From positions 1-55,773 of the forward strand of contig NZ_CALDMP010000035.1 in NCBI RefSeq assembly GCF_937915125.1: DNA of 55,773 nucleotides, read 5' to 3'. How positions within the stretch are numbered: the first letter of the stretch is position 1; each line of letters opens with the position of its first letter. Of this stretch, positions 25,736 to 34,628 are shown piece after piece. Made by a program: the position numbers and the translations under genes. The stretch comes from an uncultured Ruminococcus sp. (GTDB lineage Bacteria > Bacillota > Clostridia > Oscillospirales > Ruminococcaceae). The notes beneath the pieces were generated by a model. That model saw only the letters and a list, made by a program, of their open reading frames with translations, was not told the origin of the DNA and did no database searches.

Positions 25736-26626
25736 GTGGAAGCTTGGATGAATCAAACCTGGTGGCTCTATGATCTGACTGTGCTGGCGATCTTCATTCT
25801 TTGTGTTTGGAGCGGATGGCAGCGTGGTCTGCTTCGTTCCATTGCCGGCTTGCTGGGCTATGGTGCAGCTGCACTTCTCGCAGGGATCCTGGCGCAGCCG
25901 GCGGCGGAATATGTTTATGACCGCTGGCTGGCAGAGCCGTGCGCTTCCGTACTGGAACAGAAACTGGAAGAATATCATCTGGCTGATACAGTGCAGCAGA
26001 TGCTCTCATCCTACGGCGTGCAGCTGGACAATGCCGTATTGCAGCAGATCGCAGCCCAGCCGGATCAGGCGGCAGATGCACTGTACAGTGCTGTTTCTCA
26101 GGAGACGGGGATTCCCACGGACTGGCTGAAAAAGGGGCTTTCCCAGTCTATCGACAGCGCCGCACAGCAGATGTTCACAGGACTGCCGGAATGGATGACG
26201 GATGCATTGCTGCCGTCAAATGATACAGCACAGCTGCAAAACCGGGCGATCCAGTCTGTAGCGCTGGTGCTTTCCAGTAATACCGAGGATGCGGCAGAAA
26301 AATTGACAGCGCTTTATCTTCGTCCGGTAATGGTTCCGATGATTAAAACTTTTACTTTTTCTGTTCTATTTCTCTTGATTTCTGCATTGTTACAGGTTAT
26401 AATAAAATGTATATCCTCTCTGCGCCGTACCGAAACGGGACGGCTGGGAGATCAGACAATAGGTGCAGCTGTCGGATGTGTGCAGGCTGTTCTACTTTTG
26501 GTGATGATGGGGAAACTGACAGGATGGATTGTAGAACACGGCGCAGGTCAGCTTGCATTTTTCAATGAAGCAGTGATTGGAAAATCGGTATTGTTTCAGT
26601 CGATATATCATATTGTGAGCAAATGA
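25736..26626 (+). CDS. CvpA family membrane protein
   Basis: 296 residues. The N-terminal segment LYDLTVLAIFILCVWSGWQRGLLRSIAGLLGYGAAALLAG has the CvpA pattern of two TM helices with the conserved G-x-x-R-G. A long soluble stretch (about 70-195) is inserted before two or three C-terminal TM helices, giving a longer protein than Escherichia coli CvpA (about 160 residues). It starts at GTG 25736 after AAGGAG; ATG 25748 is an alternative. The role in this lineage is unknown. Confidence 0.78.
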   Translation: MEAWMNQTWWLYDLTVLAIFILCVWSGWQRGLLRSIAGLLGYGAAALLAGILAQPAAEYVYDRWLAEPCASVLEQKLEEYHLADTVQQMLSSYGVQLDNAVLQQIAAQPDQAADALYSAVSQETGIPTDWLKKGLSQSIDSAAQQMFTGLPEWMTDALLPSNDTAQLQNRAIQSVALVLSSNTEDAAEKLTALYLRPVMVPMIKTFTFSVLFLLISALLQVIIKCISSLRRTETGRLGDQTIGAAVGCVQAVLLLVMMGKLTGWIVEHGAGQLAFFNEAVIGKSVLFQSIYHIVSK

Positions 26627-26644
26627 AAATATCGTTGCCCGATA

Positions 26645-26817
26645 GGGCAATACCGCACAAAGATTGTGCGTCAGATGCGCTGTCAGATTTTTCGTCAGAT
26701 GAAACAAAAAGCGCAGTGAATACTTTGTGTATTCACGAGCATTTTTGTGAAATATGACGAAAAAGATGCAAGCATATGACGTGCAAAGCCGCTAGGCGCT
26801 CTTTGTGCGGTGTTGCC
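26645..26817. repeat. Full-length 173-bp repeat element, inverted copy
   Basis: Reverse complement of the copy at 5973-6145, same length, with only a few substitutions. It occupies the gap between the CvpA-like gene and clpE and is flanked by TA. The internal terminator-like hairpin could end the upstream transcript. Confidence 0.9.
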
Positions 26818-26851
26818 ATAGAGATTCTGATAGAAGAAAGGTGAGAAAAAC

Positions 26852-29161
26852 ATGATGTTATGCACTCGATGCAAAAAGCGGCCGGCGGTCGTACTGATCA
26901 CGGCAATGCATGGCGACCAGAAGAAAAACGAAGGTCTGTGCCTGGTATGTGCCAAGGAAATGAACATTCCGCAGGTCAATGAATATATGAAGCATATGGG
27001 AATCTCCGACGAAGAGTTGGAGCAGATCTCCAATCAGATGATGGATCTGGTAGACGGGGACAGCTTTGAAATGGGCGGTTCCGGTGTGATCCCGCAGTTT
27101 TTGGAGAATATGCAAAATCTGATGAAGGACAGCGGAAAGATCCTGCAAAACATGGAGAATGCCAATCCGCCGGCACCGGTGGAGGAAGAGGGAACAGCTT
27201 CTGGGGAACAGCAGGAGACCTCCCGCCGGGAACGCCGTTCCAAGCGGAAAAAGGAACTGAAGTTCCTGGGGAATTACTGCACGAACCTGAGCCAGCGTGC
27301 CGCTGAGGGCAAGTTGGATGCAGTGATCGGCAGAGACAAGGAGATTTCCCGTGTCATTCAGATTCTGTCCCGCCGGACAAAGAATAATCCCTGCCTGATC
27401 GGTGAGCCGGGCGTCGGAAAGACGGCAATTGCAGAGGGTATCGCTCAGCATATCCACGCCGGAACAGTGCCCATGCACCTGAAAGACAAGCAGGTGTACT
27501 TACTGGATCTGACATCGCTTGTTGCCGGGACGCAATTCCGGGGACAGTTCGAAAGCCGTGTCAAAGGACTGATCTCAGAGGTAAAGCAAGAGGGAAATAT
27601 TATTCTCTTCATTGACGAAGTGCACAATCTGGTGGGCGCCGGCAATTCCGAGGGCTCTATGAATGCAGCGAATATTCTGAAACCTGCATTGTCCCGCGGA
27701 GAGATTCAGGTCATCGGCGCAACGACATTTGAGGAGTATCGGAAGTATATTGAAAAAGATTCTGCCCTGGAGCGTCGTTTCCAGCCTGTAACGGTAAATG
27801 AGCCTACGGTAGATGAAACGGTAGAGGTACTCAGCGGCATTGCCAAATATTATGAGGAATACCACCGGGTACACATTTCGCCGGCTATGATCCGCCTGTG
27901 TGCAGTTCTGGCGGAACGCTATATTACAGACCGTTTTCTTCCGGACAAGGCAATCGACCTGCTGGACGAAAGCTGCGCCTGCACCAGTCTGCGCTCTCCG
28001 GAAATCGAGAACTATGATATGTTGCTGAAGAAAAAGCAGGCACTGGAAGAGAAGGAAAAGTCCATTGAGGATGAAACGGAGATCGATTATGAAGCCCTTG
28101 CACAGGTAAAGGGTGAGCTGATTCGCCTGAAATCCAGTCTGGAGGTTGCAGAAGCGGAACTGGAACAGGTACAGGTTACAAGCGATGATCTGGCAAAGGT
28201 CATTGAACTGTGGACAGGGATCCCGGCACATAAAATTGCAGAGACCGAGTTCACGAAGCTGGCAAATCTGGAGGAACGTCTGAAAGCCCGTGTGGTTGGA
28301 CAGGATGAAGCTGTCGATTTGCTGGCAAAGGCAATCAAGCGTACCCGTGTACAGCTGAGTCCTCGCCGCCGTCCGGCATCCTTTATCTTTGTGGGTCCCA
28401 CCGGCGTAGGTAAGACAGAGCTGGTAAAGGTACTGTCCGAGGAACTGTTCGACTCCAATGAGCCGCTGATTCGTCTGGATATGACGGAGTTTATGGAGAA
28501 GCACTCTGTGGCACGGATGATCGGTTCACCTCCTGGCTATGTGGGCTATGACGAAGCCGGTCAGCTGACGGAAAAGGTGCGCCGCCGTCCCTATTCGGTA
28601 ATTCTGTTCGATGAGATCGAAAAGGCGCATCCGGATGTTATGAACATTCTCATGCAGATTCTGGACGAGGGCAAGATCGACGATGCACAGGGCAGAACGG
28701 TCAGCTTCGAGAATACCGTTATCTGCATGACCTCCAATGCTGGCTCTACAGACAAGAGCATTGGTGTAGGCTTCAACCGGACGGAGACAGAAGTGTCTAA
28801 GGAAAAGGCAATGAAGGGTCTCCGGGAATTCCTGCGGCCGGAATTTATCAGCCGTATTGACGAGGTTGTCGTATTCCGGAATCTGACCAAGGAGGACTTC
28901 CAGAAGATCGCAGCATTGATGCTAGATGAGATGAAGGAACCCCTTGCAGAGAAAGACATTACTGTGGAATATGACAATGCAGCATTGGCTGCCATTGCGG
29001 AGGAGGCATTTGGCAAGCCGTATGGTGCCCGTGATATCCGCCGTGTGATCCGCCAGAAAGTGGAGGATCAGGTGGCATCCCTGATTATTGGGCACAATAC
29101 AGAGATCCAGAAGCTGCTGATTTCCGACCAGGACGGCAAGATCACAGTGACATATCAATAA
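26852..29161 (+). CDS. clpE: ClpE-type AAA+ chaperone/protease ATPase with N-terminal zinc finger
   Basis: 769 residues. N-terminal four-cysteine zinc module (LCTRCKK... GLCLVCAKE) like ClpE of Gram-positives, a linker, then two AAA+ domains: GEPGVGKT with IILFIDEVHNLVGAG, and GPTGVGKTE with VILFDEIEKAHPDV. A coiled-coil middle region around 380-450 separates them. The ClpP-binding loop region NRTETE is not clearly recognisable. ClpE unfolds substrates for ClpP in stress. Start ATG 26852 or 26855 are both possible, after AGAAAGGTGAG. ClpC is the main alternative, but its N-terminal double domain is missing. Confidence 0.85.
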   Translation: MMLCTRCKKRPAVVLITAMHGDQKKNEGLCLVCAKEMNIPQVNEYMKHMGISDEELEQISNQMMDLVDGDSFEMGGSGVIPQFLENMQNLMKDSGKILQNMENANPPAPVEEEGTASGEQQETSRRERRSKRKKELKFLGNYCTNLSQRAAEGKLDAVIGRDKEISRVIQILSRRTKNNPCLIGEPGVGKTAIAEGIAQHIHAGTVPMHLKDKQVYLLDLTSLVAGTQFRGQFESRVKGLISEVKQEGNIILFIDEVHNLVGAGNSEGSMNAANILKPALSRGEIQVIGATTFEEYRKYIEKDSALERRFQPVTVNEPTVDETVEVLSGIAKYYEEYHRVHISPAMIRLCAVLAERYITDRFLPDKAIDLLDESCACTSLRSPEIENYDMLLKKKQALEEKEKSIEDETEIDYEALAQVKGELIRLKSSLEVAEAELEQVQVTSDDLAKVIELWTGIPAHKIAETEFTKLANLEERLKARVVGQDEAVDLLAKAIKRTRVQLSPRRRPASFIFVGPTGVGKTELVKVLSEELFDSNEPLIRLDMTEFMEKHSVARMIGSPPGYVGYDEAGQLTEKVRRRPYSVILFDEIEKAHPDVMNILMQILDEGKIDDAQGRTVSFENTVICMTSNAGSTDKSIGVGFNRTETEVSKEKAMKGLREFLRPEFISRIDEVVVFRNLTKEDFQKIAALMLDEMKEPLAEKDITVEYDNAALAAIAEEAFGKPYGARDIRRVIRQKVEDQVASLIIGHNTEIQKLLISDQDGKITVTYQ

Positions 29162-29169
29162 ACAAGGAA

Positions 29170-29204
29170 AAGAGGGCATTGTGGAAAACGCAATGCTCTT
29201 TTTT
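29170..29204 (+). terminator. Intrinsic terminator of clpE
   Basis: AAGAGGGCATTG / CAATGCTCTT with a small bulge, then TTTTTT. Confidence 0.82.
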
Positions 29205-29259
29205 GCAATCCGTAATAATTCCGCACGTTCTGCATACCCTAATCAAAAAAGAAAGTGAG

Positions 29260-30567
29260 ATGCAGAAGATGCAGTCTATCTGGCATAGAAATTGTGAAAT
29301 GCCCCGGTTTCCGGCTTTGCAGGGAGATATCAAAGCAGACGTTCTGGTGATCGGCGGCGGTATTGCAGGACTTCTGACGGCGTATCTGCTGGGGCAGAAA
29401 GGCGTTTCAGCCGTGCTTGTGGAAGGGGATGCCCTATGCAGTGGCACCACACAGAATACCACAGCAAAGATCACTGTGCAGCATGGCTTGATTTATCATA
29501 ACCTGCTGAAACTGGGCGGCGTGGAGATGGCGCAGAAATATTACAAACTCCAACGGGCATCGCTGCAAAAATATGCGGCACTGTGTAAGGATATCCAGTG
29601 TGATTTTCAGCGAAAGGACAACTATGTCTATTCTGTGGAAAATCCGGAGATACTGGAGACGGAACTGGATGCATTGCAGCGTGCCAGAATCCCGGCGAAG
29701 TTTGCAGAAAACCTGCCGCTGCCGTTTTCCACTGTAGGAGCGGTGGAATTCACTGAGCAGGCACAGTTTCATCCCTTGCAGTTCCTGTCGCAGATTGCCA
29801 AGTCGTGCAGCGTCTATGAGCACACATTTGTCTACGATATCCGGGATAACCAGGTCTGGACGGAACACGGTGTCATTACCGCTGACCGGATCGTGGTGGC
29901 AACCCATTTTCCTTTCTGGAATGGCCGCGGCAGATACTATCTGAAACTGTACCAGCATCGTTCCTATGTGCTGGCACTGGCGAATGCGCCGGATCTGAAC
30001 GGTATGTATCTGGATGAAAAGCAAACAGGGCTGTCTTTCCGGAATTACGGCGATATGCTGCTTCTGGGCGGCGGTTCCCACCGTACCGGAAAGAAAGGCG
30101 GCGGATGGGCGGAACTCCAGATGAAAGCAAAGCTATATTATCCCGACGCAGAAGAAGTCTGCCGCTGGGCAGCTCAGGATTGCATGAGCCTGGACGATCT
30201 GCCCTATATCGGGAGCTATTACGGACGAAATTCCCAGCTGTACGTGGCAGCGGGATTTGGGAAATGGGGCATGACCGGAGCAATGACGGCGGCAATGGTA
30301 TTGACGGACATGCTCACAAGCGTGTCCAATGAAGCGGCGGATATATTTTATCCGTCCAGAAGCATCATGCAGCCGCAGTTGTACCGGAATCTTCTGGAGA
30401 CTGCCTCAAACTTCTTCCGGCTGACACCCAAGCGATGTACGCATCTGGGTTGTGCACTCCACTGGAATCCGTCAGAGCATTCCTGGGACTGCGCTTGTCA
30501 TGGCTCCCGTTTTTCGGAGGACGGGCATGTACTGGAAAATCCGGCAAAGCGTAACCGAGAGTCATAA
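29260..30567 (+). CDS. FAD-dependent oxidoreductase with C-terminal Rieske [2Fe-2S] domain
   Basis: 435 residues. N-terminal Rossmann motif DVLVIGGGIAGLLTAYLLGQKG, a DAO-type FAD fold with SGTTQNTTAKITVQHG, and a C-terminal Rieske domain whose ligands are CTHLGC and CACHGS (C-x-H ... C-x-x-H). The same fusion is widespread in Firmicutes; the substrate is not established. The ORF can be read from 29179, but that would start inside the clpE terminator; ATG 29260 is preceded by AAGAAAG. The end (GHVLENPAKRNRES) is short but complete. Confidence 0.87.
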   Translation: MQKMQSIWHRNCEMPRFPALQGDIKADVLVIGGGIAGLLTAYLLGQKGVSAVLVEGDALCSGTTQNTTAKITVQHGLIYHNLLKLGGVEMAQKYYKLQRASLQKYAALCKDIQCDFQRKDNYVYSVENPEILETELDALQRARIPAKFAENLPLPFSTVGAVEFTEQAQFHPLQFLSQIAKSCSVYEHTFVYDIRDNQVWTEHGVITADRIVVATHFPFWNGRGRYYLKLYQHRSYVLALANAPDLNGMYLDEKQTGLSFRNYGDMLLLGGGSHRTGKKGGGWAELQMKAKLYYPDAEEVCRWAAQDCMSLDDLPYIGSYYGRNSQLYVAAGFGKWGMTGAMTAAMVLTDMLTSVSNEAADIFYPSRSIMQPQLYRNLLETASNFFRLTPKRCTHLGCALHWNPSEHSWDCACHGSRFSEDGHVLENPAKRNRES

Positions 30568-30580
30568 GTTGCAGCATAAG

Positions 30581-30681
30581 AAAGGGCTGTTGCAAGGACA
30601 GTAAAATCCTGGTTAACAGGTCGATGTGGGCATCGCACCGTTTTTCTGTTGGATTTTGACTGCCTGCAACAGCCCTTTTTA
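30581..30681. repeat. Long near-perfect hairpin, about 100 nt
   Basis: The arms AAAGGGCTGTTGCA and TGCAACAGCCCTTT pair, and the helix continues inward (GGACAGTAAAATCC with GGATTTTGACTGCC). The 40-nt loop carries a further CGATG-TGGG-CATCG stem. T5 follows the right arm. It could act as terminator, encode a structured RNA, or be a miniature element; the arm GGGCTGTTGCA resembles ends of some insertion sequences. Confidence 0.75.
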
Positions 30682-30722
30682 CATAAAAAAATAGCTCCCA
30701 CGATTGTGAGAGCTGTTTGTAT

Positions 30723-30798
30723 TGGTTGGGGTGGAAGGATTTGAACCCTCGGAATGATGGAGTCAGAGTCCACTGCCTTACCGCTTGGCTACACCCCA
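30723..30798 (-). tRNA. tRNA-Gln (anticodon CTG)
   Basis: Read on the minus strand: acceptor TGGGGTG/CACCCCA, D arm with AGCGGTAAGGC, anticodon stem GTGGA/TCCAT with loop CTCTGAC, T loop GTTCAAATC, discriminator A and encoded CCA. Closely follows the bacterial tRNA-Gln pattern. Confidence 0.96.
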
Positions 30799-30845
30799 AT
30801 TTCTATTTTTCTTGTCCGCTTTGCTTTACCTCAGCTGACTTATAT

Positions 30846-30874
30846 AGTATACCACTTTTCGAGGGGAATGTCAA
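30846..30874 (-). promoter_or_regulatory. Promoter of tRNA-Gln
   Basis: Minus strand TTGACA, 17-bp spacer, TATACT, 48 bases before the tRNA. Confidence 0.85.
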
Positions 30875-30973
30875 CTGTTTTTCTGCAAAAATTATAAGAT
30901 TAACTTTTGGGTGCTCAAACAAAATAAAATAAACATACAATCAATACATAGAGTCGATCTTTGATTTTGAAAT

Positions 30974-31014
30974 GCAAAAAGAAAACTGCACATGTAATGA
31001 ACTACATGTGCAGT
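30974..31014 (-). terminator. Terminator of the SCP2/ligase operon
   Basis: ACTGCACATGTA / TACATGTGCAGT perfect 12-bp stem with a T-rich stretch on the minus strand. Confidence 0.85.
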
Positions 31015-31039
31015 CTGGAGAAATATTGAGAAAAAGAGC

Positions 31040-31393
31040 TTATTTTTTCTTTTTCTTCTCGGCTTTTTTGATGCTTTCGATCATGTTCTGAAGTTCCATT
31101 GCTCTTCCGAGATCACCCTCCACTTTCAGCTTTCCTGTGGTGTAAGCGAAGACGGAATTCAAGGAACCGTCTGCGATTTTCAGGAAGTCTTCGGCGGTAG
31201 CAATCAGCTTGACATCACGGTCGTAATACTCATAGGGCTCTACATAGAGCTTGCTGTTCAGCAATTCAATGTAGAATGCGCCTGCGCCTTCGCCGACAAT
31301 ATCCACCTGTACGGCAAGATGACCGGTCAGCTTGCTGACATCGGCTTTCATGAATTCAGCCTTTGCCGCGTTAAAAACTTCTTCGTACGTCAT
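31040..31393 (-). CDS. SCP2 sterol-carrier domain protein
   Basis: 117 residues consisting of a single SCP2-like lipid-binding fold (VQVDIVGEGAGAFYIELLNSKLYVEPY... ATAEDFLKIADGSLNSVFAYTTGKLKVEGDLGRAMEL). SCP2 domains bind hydrophobic acyl ligands. The C-terminus is a run of lysines. It is the last gene of the minus-strand set after the adenylate-forming ligase, 18 bases away, so a role in carrying the acyl substrate or product is plausible but not shown. Confidence 0.85.
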   Translation of the reverse strand: MTYEEVFNAAKAEFMKADVSKLTGHLAVQVDIVGEGAGAFYIELLNSKLYVEPYEYYDRDVKLIATAEDFLKIADGSLNSVFAYTTGKLKVEGDLGRAMELQNMIESIKKAEKKKKK

Positions 31394-31411
31394 ATGATTT
31401 CCTCCTAAGGT

Positions 31412-32962
31412 TTATTGGAAAATCGCACCTTGCTGCGACTGTTCCCGTTTGATTTTCTTGGATGTGGTCTTGTCGAATTCCACATTCCGGATCCGCAGAC
31501 AGTGAATCTGCTTTGCAGATGAAACGGTCTTGTTGATTTCTAGTACCTGTTCCTGTAACAGCCGCTTCATTTCGTCTATGCCATATGCTTCACAGAATTC
31601 GGTATTGGGGAAGATCTCCGCAGTGATCATGCTGTTTTCCGCATAGACCAATACCTCAGAGAGCCAGTCCAGTCCGGCGAATTTGTTTTCCAGTTCTTCC
31701 GGGGAGACGTTTTCGCCATTGCTCAGAATGATCAGATTTTTCTTTCTGCCGGTGAGGAACAGATGGCGCTTTTCATCCACGTAGCCCAGGTCACCGGTTC
31801 TCAGCCAGCCGTCCTCAGTCAGTGCTTCTGCGGTAGCCTCCGGATTATGGTAGTATCCCATCATAACAGAGGGACTCTTTGCCCAGATCTCGCCGTCTAC
31901 GATCTTGACCTCACAGCCGTTTACAATCGTGCCGATATCGCCAATGCTTTCATCTTCCAGATTTGCAGTGGAAATACGAGGAGAACATTCAGTCATGCCA
32001 TAGCCCTGTGCAATGGGAATACCGAGAGCGCGATATCCCTCGATCAGCTTGGGATTGAGGTAAGCACCGCCGCTGTAAATACCCCGGAGTTTTCCGCCGA
32101 ATACGGCATTGGCAATTGCCTGGATGGGGATATCCGGCTTTGCTGCTGCGGCAGCCTGGATCTTCTTATAAATGGTCTCAGCGATCATGGGTACCAGCAG
32201 GATCAGCGTGGGCTGATACCGCTTCAGGTTCTGCGCAATGTGCATCATGGAATCGTTAACGCAGACTGTGGTACCATACCGCAGAGAAAGGAGAATGTCA
32301 CACGTGAAGCAGTATACGTGATGAATGGGAAGTACCGTCAGCAGGACATCTTCCGGTGTACTCTCGTTGTCCTGGCACATGGTATTGTCGATGAGATTGC
32401 TGTGGGACAGCATAACGCCCTTGCTCTTTCCGGTAGTACCGGAAGTGTAGAGAATGGCTGCACAGGATGCCGGATCAATGGGTGTCCATTCCATAGGCTC
32501 ATTTTCTGCCAGAACCTGTGCCAGAGAGAGGACATCGGGCATCTCCTGGAGAGATACATAGGTGTGGATAGCAGGACAGTTTTTCCGGACAGCAGGGAGC
32601 ATGGGTGCATACCGGGCGTCGAAGAAGAATACCTCTGCATCCGAACGCTGCAAATGATCGCACAGATCATCAACGCCCATCTGGGCATCCAGGGGGACAA
32701 TGACATTGCCGCCGCCCACGGTGCCGAAATATGCAGTCAGATATGCGGCGCTAGTCAGACCGATCACTGCAGCATGCAGTTTCTTGCCGTTGGCGCTTTT
32801 CTGGAGAAAACTGCTAACTTTTCGGCAGTTATCATAGAGCTGTACATATGTCGTTTCTGCATCTTCTTTGCCGGCTTTTTCCTTGAGAAATGTCTTTTCT
32901 CCATAGCAGGCAGCAGACTGTACGATCAGATCCTGTAAGGTTTTTACCAATGTTTTATCCAT
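31412..32962 (-). CDS. Adenylate-forming ligase (acyl-CoA/acyl-ACP synthetase or stand-alone adenylation domain)
   Basis: 516 residues. ANL-superfamily motifs in order: A3 phosphate loop LYTSGTTGKSKGVMLSHSN (about residue 170), A5 GYGMTECSP, A7 LRTGDLGY, A8 LTGRKKNLIILSNGENVSPEELE, and the A10 lysine region TTSKKIKRE. The sequence resembles long-chain acyl ligases more than amino-acid adenylation domains, but substrate cannot be read here. It lies 12 bases after a carrier protein gene, so loading of that carrier is the simplest role. Its stop is 18 bases before the SCP2 gene. Confidence 0.87.
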   Translation of the reverse strand: MDKTLVKTLQDLIVQSAACYGEKTFLKEKAGKEDAETTYVQLYDNCRKVSSFLQKSANGKKLHAAVIGLTSAAYLTAYFGTVGGGNVIVPLDAQMGVDDLCDHLQRSDAEVFFFDARYAPMLPAVRKNCPAIHTYVSLQEMPDVLSLAQVLAENEPMEWTPIDPASCAAILYTSGTTGKSKGVMLSHSNLIDNTMCQDNESTPEDVLLTVLPIHHVYCFTCDILLSLRYGTTVCVNDSMMHIAQNLKRYQPTLILLVPMIAETIYKKIQAAAAAKPDIPIQAIANAVFGGKLRGIYSGGAYLNPKLIEGYRALGIPIAQGYGMTECSPRISTANLEDESIGDIGTIVNGCEVKIVDGEIWAKSPSVMMGYYHNPEATAEALTEDGWLRTGDLGYVDEKRHLFLTGRKKNLIILSNGENVSPEELENKFAGLDWLSEVLVYAENSMITAEIFPNTEFCEAYGIDEMKRLLQEQVLEINKTVSSAKQIHCLRIRNVEFDKTTSKKIKREQSQQGAIFQ

Positions 32963-32974
32963 TGCAATTCTCCT

Positions 32975-33205
32975 TTATTTCTGCTGGAGCGATTCCAGAT
33001 ATGCAATCGCTTCTCCTACGGTGCGCAGCTTCAGCACATCCTCTTCCTCAATGGTCACGTCCAGCTGTTCCTCCAATTCTCCCAGAAAACTCATAAAATC
33101 ATAGGAATTGAAGTGCAGGTCTTCGATAAAGCGTGCTTCCGGTGTAATCTCCTCCGGCTCTACGTCTACGTATTCCAGAATAGTTGTTTTCAGTTCTTCC
33201 AGCAT
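32975..33205 (-). CDS. Acyl/peptidyl carrier protein
   Basis: 76 residues with four-helix ACP layout and acidic surface. The attachment serine is Ser34 in HFNSYDFMSF; the usual DSL reads NSY. An intact serine in the loop at the start of helix 2 suggests that phosphopantetheinylation still occurs. It sits between the condensation-domain gene and the ligase gene, as expected for a discrete carrier of this cluster, and is not the housekeeping AcpP. Confidence 0.85.
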   Translation of the reverse strand: MLEELKTTILEYVDVEPEEITPEARFIEDLHFNSYDFMSFLGELEEQLDVTIEEEDVLKLRTVGEAIAYLESLQQK

Positions 33206-33218
33206 GATAACATCCTCC

Positions 33219-34628
33219 TCAGATCATGTCCAGTATTTCGCCGATGGTTCTGCTGCTGTTCTCAATACCCCGGAACAGCACGCGGCAGAGATAGTAATAG
33301 AGATATTCCATCTCATAATCAGTGACAGCGTCTTTTTTGTATTCGAAATTGAAGTCCAGCCCATTGTCCTCCACCCGGTGCATTACGGTTAAGTAAAGGG
33401 GCTGTGCGGCAACACCGTTGGTGTACCAGAAACTCTTGTACGGAATATCCGGGATCTTGTCCGCATCCTGCTGCAGGGTCAGGGGCTGGTAGGTCAGGGC
33501 AAGGCTTTCATAGCTTGCACCGGGTTGAAAATTCCAGTGGTTTCTGCGTCGTGCGGTATACTCTACCGGGTCGAAATTCGCATGGCGGAACAGACGATTC
33601 TGCGCTTCCTGCATCATGTGCAGCCCTTCCAGGAAGGTTATATCCGGTTCCATAATGGTACGAAGGGGGAAGAAGTGAACGCGTGTACCGCCGGAACGTT
33701 TTTCCAGCAGTGTACCCCGGCGAGCCACACAGCTCTTGATGGAAACGTCCTTTTCGTTGTCGTTGAATTTGGAAAGAACCGTCCGCAGACCCATGAGCAG
33801 CAGACAAACCATAGGTACATGGTTTTCCTCACAGAACCGCATAAGCCGGTTAGAGGGATGCTTTTCCAGATGATAAATAGAAATGGAAGCCTCCGGGCTG
33901 GTAGAAGTGATGATCGCACTGCGCTGGTTGGGATTTTTGTTCTCTCTGCGCTGGGTGATGAGACGTCCCATACCGTTGAAATCCGTGTACATGGGTTCGC
34001 TTTTTGTGATCTCTTCCATCCAGTATTTTTCGTCCTTCTGGCGGGCAGAGGAATTGGCTTCATAAGCAAGGTCACGCTCTATCGCCTTGATGTAAGACTG
34101 CATGGGCTTTGGCATTTCAGTGCCATAACGCTTTGCGCAGTACAACTCCAGTACATCCCGGTCAAAGGCGATGATGGAGCTGGAGTCCATAGTCATGTGG
34201 TCAGCCTTGAAGTAGATGCCGTTATAACCGTTGGGCAGCTTGATCATGACGATCTGATTCATGGGGGAGTGGAACCGCTTGAACGGAACTGCTGTCCACT
34301 TCCGCATTTCATTGTGTGCATCTTCTTCATTCCATTTGGAGAAGTCACGCAGTTCAATGTCACGGTCTTCAAAGGGTACCAGATACTGATAAACCGTGCC
34401 GTCCTGATCCTGCAAAAAACGGAGCCGCATGGACTCAAACCGCTGGTATGCCTCATAAATGGCTTCTTTCAGAATGGAAAAATCTACTTCCTGCTGGATG
34501 TACAGTCCGGTGCCGATATTCAGCAGCTGGTGATAGGGACAATAGAGAATGGAATAGTTGTGAATGCGCTGTGCCGCCGTCAGCGGGTAGCACTGCAAGT
34601 TGACGCCATTCACCTGAAATTCTTTCAT
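33219..34628 (-). CDS. Free-standing condensation domain (NRPS-like acyltransferase)
   Basis: 469 residues covering one complete condensation fold and nothing else. The N-terminal YPLTAAQRIHNYSILYCPYHQLLNIG is the C1-like motif. The active site HHxxxDG is ADHMTMDS here (His144 and Asp148 kept, first His replaced by Asp, Gly by Ser). The catalytic second His is therefore retained. Start ATG 34628 overlaps the preceding stop (ATGA); an in-frame ATG at 34664 is inside the hydrolase gene. It probably joins a carrier-bound acyl group to an amine or amino acid. Confidence 0.82.
   Translation of the reverse strand: MKEFQVNGVNLQCYPLTAAQRIHNYSILYCPYHQLLNIGTGLYIQQEVDFSILKEAIYEAYQRFESMRLRFLQDQDGTVYQYLVPFEDRDIELRDFSKWNEEDAHNEMRKWTAVPFKRFHSPMNQIVMIKLPNGYNGIYFKADHMTMDSSSIIAFDRDVLELYCAKRYGTEMPKPMQSYIKAIERDLAYEANSSARQKDEKYWMEEITKSEPMYTDFNGMGRLITQRRENKNPNQRSAIITSTSPEASISIYHLEKHPSNRLMRFCEENHVPMVCLLLMGLRTVLSKFNDNEKDVSIKSCVARRGTLLEKRSGGTRVHFFPLRTIMEPDITFLEGLHMMQEAQNRLFRHANFDPVEYTARRRNHWNFQPGASYESLALTYQPLTLQQDADKIPDIPYKSFWYTNGVAAQPLYLTVMHRVEDNGLDFNFEYKKDAVTDYEMEYLYYYLCRVLFRGIENSSRTIGEILDMI

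Noticed and set aside
29179..29259. N-terminal extension of the FAD/Rieske protein
   Set aside because: It would start inside the clpE terminator and has no ribosome binding site; ATG 29260 fits better.
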